64,000 nt of DNA from Aldehydirespirator sp965116195 (GTDB lineage Bacteria; Actinomycetota; Acidimicrobiia; Acidimicrobiales; Aldehydirespiratoraceae). How positions within the stretch are numbered: the stretch's first letter is position 1; every line of letters starts with the position of its first letter. The DNA is taken from contig OZ220491.1 of assembly GCA_965116195.1 (NCBI GenBank), forward strand, positions 2,480,001-2,544,000, written 5' to 3'. The translations under genes were made by a program, and so were the position numbers. The notes under the pieces were generated by a model. The model had not been told where the DNA came from and made no database searches. It was given only the letters and a program-made list of their open reading frames with translations. This document shows, piece after piece, positions 60,989-64,000 of the stretch.

Positions 60989-62470
60989 CTACCGGTCGCT
61001 GGGCAGCCTGTCGGGAATCGGCTCAAGTCCGATACCTGTGCCTGCTGGCAGGGCCATGACCCCGGCTGACACGACTGGGGGCTCGGCAACGTCGCTGGCC
61101 AGGAACTCCGAAGTGGCCAGTCCATGGGCCCGCCGATGCAATGCGCAGGCATCCACCTCTGCTGCCACGTGCAGGGTGTGAGCCAGGCCCACCGCTGAGT
61201 CAATAAATGATGTCACCACCACTGACGCCCCGACTTGTTGAGCACGATCCGCGATGGACAGGGCGATGTCGGGGCCTCCCAGAGCCTGAGGTTTGACGAT
61301 CAGCGTCTTCAAACCCAACTCCAGCGCCTGCGCCGCCTGCTGGATGTCACGCATGGACTCGTCCACAGCGACAGGCACCGCTGTCTGACGGTCAACAGCA
61401 GCCAATGCCTCAATGCCCGTGACCGGTTCTTCGCAATAGGCGATGTCACAGTTCTGGACACGGCTCAGCACTTCAAGGGCTGTGTGCGCGTCCCAGACAC
61501 CGTTGGCATCAAGGCGCAACTCGGGATCGGGGCCCAACGCTCGGCGCGCCGCACGGACGCGCTCCACATCCTTGTCGGGAGACACCGCGCCCACCTTGAG
61601 CTTGACAGCCTTGTAGCCGGCAGTGACGGCATCATGAGCCGCCTGTTCAACCTCGTGAGGCTCAAGCGCCACCACCAGAGCGTTGACCGCGACATCGCTG
61701 CCGGGAGCAGGGGCAGAATGCGAGCCACAACCCAGCGGCGGCACCTCCCCGTAGTTTTCAACATCGCTGCCGAAAGCAAGGGCAGAATGCGAGCCACAAC
61801 CCAGCGGCGGCACCTCCCCGTAGTTTTCAACATCGCTGCCGAAAGCAAGGGCAGAATGCGAGCCACAACCCAGCGGCGGCACCTCCCCGTGATTTTCAAC
61901 ATCGCTGCCGAAAGCAGGGGCGGAATGCGGAACGCATCCTGGCTGCGGCACGACCTCTCGGATATTCTTGGCCGCCGTGTCGGGGGCAAGGGCTGAATGC
62001 GGACCGCGACGGCCGACATGAAACTGAGCGTAATACTGTGCCAAACTGAGACCGGCTTGCCGGGCCTGCAGGTCGTACCAGGCACCGACGATCGCTGCTC
62101 TGGCATGCGGTGTGTCTGACAAAGCCTCAACCACATCGTTGAAGGGATTTGGGGCTGATGTTCTGTGGTCGCGACGCGATGGCCCTAGCCCCGGTTGTGC
62201 GGCCCTGACAGCGACGCTTGTGATGTCGTCTGCCAGATCAGACGCTGCAGTGCTGAGCCTCTGCACCCCATGACGCAGCGCGGCCTCCGTCTGCAGCAGT
62301 GTTGTGCGTGACCATCCGGGCAACGGACTCGCCTCACCCCAGCCGGTTTGCCCCTCGGAAGTGAGTGCAACCAAAAGGCCGGCACGGTGACGTACCGAAA
62401 TCTGGCCCGTGACGAGAGGCGACTTCAACGCCAGACGAAAGGGATACAGCCGCCCACCTATCACCGACAT
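60989..62470 (-). CDS. menC: o-Succinylbenzoate synthase (MenC) with inserted repeats
   Basis: An enolase-superfamily enzyme dehydrating SHCHC to o-succinylbenzoate in menaquinone synthesis. The barrel motifs are KLKVG (catalytic Lys), LDANG, CEEPV, DES and VVKPQALGG-like IVKPQALGG. Normal length is 320-370 residues; here 493, because about 92 residues of a 23-residue unit (SHSALAFGSDVENYGEVPPLGCG) are inserted between the cap domain (YYAQFHVGRRG) and the barrel (VAVNALV). Five copies in frame; the unit copies the sequence at the insertion point. Start ATG 62470. It lies with a menH-like gene in one operon. Confidence 0.9.
   Translation of the reverse strand: MSVIGGRLYPFRLALKSPLVTGQISVRHRAGLLVALTSEGQTGWGEASPLPGWSRTTLLQTEAALRHGVQRLSTAASDLADDITSVAVRAAQPGLGPSRRDHRTSAPNPFNDVVEALSDTPHARAAIVGAWYDLQARQAGLSLAQYYAQFHVGRRGPHSALAPDTAAKNIREVVPQPGCVPHSAPAFGSDVENHGEVPPLGCGSHSALAFGSDVENYGEVPPLGCGSHSALAFGSDVENYGEVPPLGCGSHSAPAPGSDVAVNALVVALEPHEVEQAAHDAVTAGYKAVKLKVGAVSPDKDVERVRAARRALGPDPELRLDANGVWDAHTALEVLSRVQNCDIAYCEEPVTGIEALAAVDRQTAVPVAVDESMRDIQQAAQALELGLKTLIVKPQALGGPDIALSIADRAQQVGASVVVTSFIDSAVGLAHTLHVAAEVDACALHRRAHGLATSEFLASDVAEPPVVSAGVMALPAGTGIGLEPIPDRLPSDR
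61680..61980. repeat. In-frame 69-bp repeat in menC
   Basis: ACATCGCTGCCG starts at 61692, 61761, 61830 and 61899, exactly 69 bp apart, with a fifth diverged copy before 61985. Units are nearly identical. Confidence 0.95.
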
Positions 62471-62514
62471 GCAACCGTCACCCCCCTACCGGCACCACGT
62501 TGACCTGCCACCGA

Positions 62515-62697
62515 CAACACATCCCGCCATCTCCAACCGGCATACACACCCACCCACCTGTCATCGCCAACACATCCCGCCATCTCCAACCGGCATACAC
62601 ACCCACCCACCTGTCATCGCCAACACATCCCGCCATCTCCAACCGGCATACACACCCACCCACCTGTCACTGACAACACATCCCGCCATCTCCAATC
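62515..62697. repeat. menH-menC junction 53-bp tandem repeat
   Basis: ATCCCGCCATCTCCAA starts at 62521, 62574, 62627 and 62680, period 53 bp. The copy at 62680 lies within the last codons of the menH-like gene (GDGGMCC), so the unit is the gene's 3' end, copied toward menC. The unit is not a multiple of three. Confidence 0.95.
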
Positions 62698-63659
62698 GGC
62701 GCAACTCTTGAGGGGTGGGGAGGGCCAGACTCCCAGGCAGTGTCAGCCGCCGCTGCGCGGTCTTCTTCGATTGCAGCTATGAAAGCCGCAACAGCAGCCG
62801 TGGTGTGACTGGGCCGCTCCACGTGTGCGGCATGACCGGCCCCTGCAATTCGGGTGGCGGCAGCGTCTGTGAGGCTGGCTGCCAGTTCGTCAGCTATCTG
62901 ACAGAACTTCGTGTCACGAAAACCAGTCAACAACAGAGTGGGCACATCACAGTTGCCCAACCGGTGATGCAGTGGTGTCATCGAGCCAGTGCCGCCGTGG
63001 CGCAAACTGCGGGCCAGTCCCAGTGGGTTTGAGGCCAGCCGCTGTGCCCTGGCAGCAGCCTGATGCTCTTCGCCGAGTGCGGCCTGTCCCGCGAACAGCG
63101 GACCAGCCATCCACTCCTCCACAAAGGCTGCCAGATCAGCCGTGATCTGCTCGGCACGCACCGAGTCGCTTGCGACCCGCCGAAGACGTTCCTCGGGATC
63201 TGCTATCCCCGCTGTGGCCCCTATCAGAACCAACGACCTGACCCTGCGCGGTGCCGCGCAACCCAGCGCCAGCGCCACCCGGCCACCCATTGAGTAGCCC
63301 AACAGGTGAAACGTCTCACACCGCAGGGCATCAGCGAGCGCCACGACCTGTTCAGCCATGGCTTCCACCCGGTACAGAGACGGGTCGCTTGGCACCTCGG
63401 ATTGTCCGTGACCCACCAAGTCAGGCACGATCATGCGCACCGTCATGTCGGTGGAGGCAGCAGCCGCCTCAACAGCCGTGGGCAGACGTTCGGTCAGCGG
63501 CAACATGGCCTGTCCCGACCCCGTGAAACCGTGCAGCAGGATCACCGGCACACCGTCCTCGGGCCCGGTGACACGCACATGCAACTCAACTACGCCGGCC
63601 AGTATCCACACAGTATTGAAGCATGTCACATCAGAGCGTTGACCAACTAGCACCTTCAA
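62667..63659 (-). CDS. menH: Alpha/beta hydrolase, probable MenH (SHCHC synthase)
   Basis: An alpha/beta hydrolase of about 300 residues. VILLHGFTGSGQAMLPL supplies the oxyanion loop, the nucleophile elbow is GYSMGGRVALALG (Ser-Met-Gly-Gly-Arg as in MenH), the histidine is in GAGHAAHVERP and VPDLVGHGQS is the family loop. Position directly upstream of menC favours MenH, which eliminates pyruvate to form SHCHC. The start is uncertain: 63659 (ATG) or GTG at 63611 before WILAGVVELHV. The C-terminal GDGGMCCQ belongs to the repeat unit. Confidence 0.8.
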   Translation of the reverse strand: MKVLVGQRSDVTCFNTVWILAGVVELHVRVTGPEDGVPVILLHGFTGSGQAMLPLTERLPTAVEAAAASTDMTVRMIVPDLVGHGQSEVPSDPSLYRVEAMAEQVVALADALRCETFHLLGYSMGGRVALALGCAAPRRVRSLVLIGATAGIADPEERLRRVASDSVRAEQITADLAAFVEEWMAGPLFAGQAALGEEHQAAARAQRLASNPLGLARSLRHGGTGSMTPLHHRLGNCDVPTLLLTGFRDTKFCQIADELAASLTDAAATRIAGAGHAAHVERPSHTTAAVAAFIAAIEEDRAAAADTAWESGPPHPSRVAPIGDGGMCCQ

Positions 63660-63925
63660 CTAAAGCCCTGCTGTAAACCCTGCTGACACAAGCCTGCTGA
63701 ACTGTCACGATGCCCAGACACCCCTGAGGGCCCCCTTTGAACCTCAATGGTGAGTTCACACCCCACTGACAGACACGACCGGCGGGTGGACGTCTCCCCT
63801 GGGGCCTGTGAGCGCCGATAGCGAGTACACACAAGTGCTTAACACAACCTTGAGATCAGACGACACCCCTGGCGGCTTCGGAATGCTGACGGCGAGTCCA
63901 CACACTGCTGAACACAACCTCGAGT
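63660..63925. repeat. Junction region with duplicated 3' end of the next gene
   Basis: No gene. GCGAGTxCACACA, AACACAACCTxGAGxTCAGACGAC and CCTGGxGGC blocks occur at about 63816-63878 and again at 63890-63945. The second contains the stop of the partial gene to the right, so this is again a junction duplication. Confidence 0.65.
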
Positions 63926-64000
63926 TCAGACGACCCGCCTGATGGCCTTTTGAGCCGCAGCGGTGAGGGTCCGGCGCTGGGCGATGTCGTCATCGCGGGG
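63926..64000 (-). CDS. C-terminal end of an upstream gene, partial
   Basis: A minus-strand frame of 24 codons open to the window edge ending RRVV and TGA at 63926-63928: DDDIAQRRTLTAAAQKAIRR. Composition and position before menH suggest the end of a real protein. A MenD C-terminus would fit the operon order, but 24 residues are too few to show this. Confidence 0.4.
   Translation of the reverse strand, partial: PRDDDIAQRRTLTAAAQKAIRRVV

Noticed and set aside
62515..62697. CRISPR array at the 53-bp repeats, and likewise at 23600-23830 and 40561
   Set aside because: Repeats are contiguous without unique spacers, or are too diverged; no cas genes nearby.
1..64000. tRNA or rRNA genes
   Set aside because: I found no cloverleaf with a TTC-loop motif or rRNA-like stretch on either strand by reading; a covariance-model scan would settle it.

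Overview
The window is high-GC bacterial DNA, densely coding. The gene set is a menaquinone branch (menC, menH-like), inositol-3-phosphate synthase, a form II CoxSLM molybdoenzyme, CaiB/BaiF and SCPx-thiolase type acyl-CoA enzymes, and large S-layer-homology (SLH) surface proteins with Thr-rich linkers. This fits an actinobacterium, most likely an uncultivated Acidimicrobiia-like lineage; that placement is inference. The FnIII/Ig-like surface proteins and phase-variable tracts would suit a host-associated or surface-attached life.

Layout. 1-878: end of an SLH-CAP surface protein. 1138-9400 (minus): a complete System I cytochrome c maturation operon, ccmA-B-C-D-E-F-G-H, with ccmH fused to a TPR domain. 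9534-13442 (minus): an SDR, a secreted tripeptidyl-aminopeptidase-like hydrolase and an unknown protein. 13575-14924 (plus): inositol-3-phosphate synthase. 14921-20782 (minus): an acyl-CoA block of a double CaiB/BaiF transferase broken by one base, an SCPx-like thiolase and an HMG-CoA-synthase-like/DUF35 fusion. 20954-24822: a low-GC defence patch with a single-chain nuclease-methylase-specificity protein and a Panacea-type toxin-antitoxin pair, the latter lying between two copies of the ggt 3' end. 24842-26689: gamma-glutamyltransferase. 26896-31412: an SLH-RCC1 protein switched off by a C11 tract, a small membrane protein, relics of other genes and a frameshifted AAA/DUF4143 ATPase. 31549-34212: VOC protein, PhyH oxygenase and Ldh-type dehydrogenase. 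34608-54528: three paralogous giant SLH surface proteins surrounding an Lrp-type regulator, an SDR and a 2-oxoacid dehydrogenase E1-E2 pair. 54798-59833: CoxS-L-M and a nucleotidyltransferase. 60027-64000: histidine phosphatase, menC, menH-like and the tail of one more gene.

Two signals stand out. First, the SLH family carries homopolymer G/C tracts just inside the coding start (G10, G13 and G16 in the three giants; C11 in the SLH-RCC1 gene). Reading the frames gives two genes ON and two OFF, the signature of slipped-strand phase variation. The two ON genes also share a second poly-C tract starting exactly 153 bp upstream of the start codon.

Second, almost every co-directional gene junction has been expanded by tandem duplication of the junction itself (last codons, stop and often the next start). 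Many enzymes carry in-frame arrays of a locally copied segment at a linker: GGT, MenC, the E2 acyltransferase, the thiolase, the CoA-transferase, CcmH and others. In GGT the copied segment is the autoprocessing site itself. I know of no named element that explains this, and it is the best candidate here for an undescribed genome-scale process.
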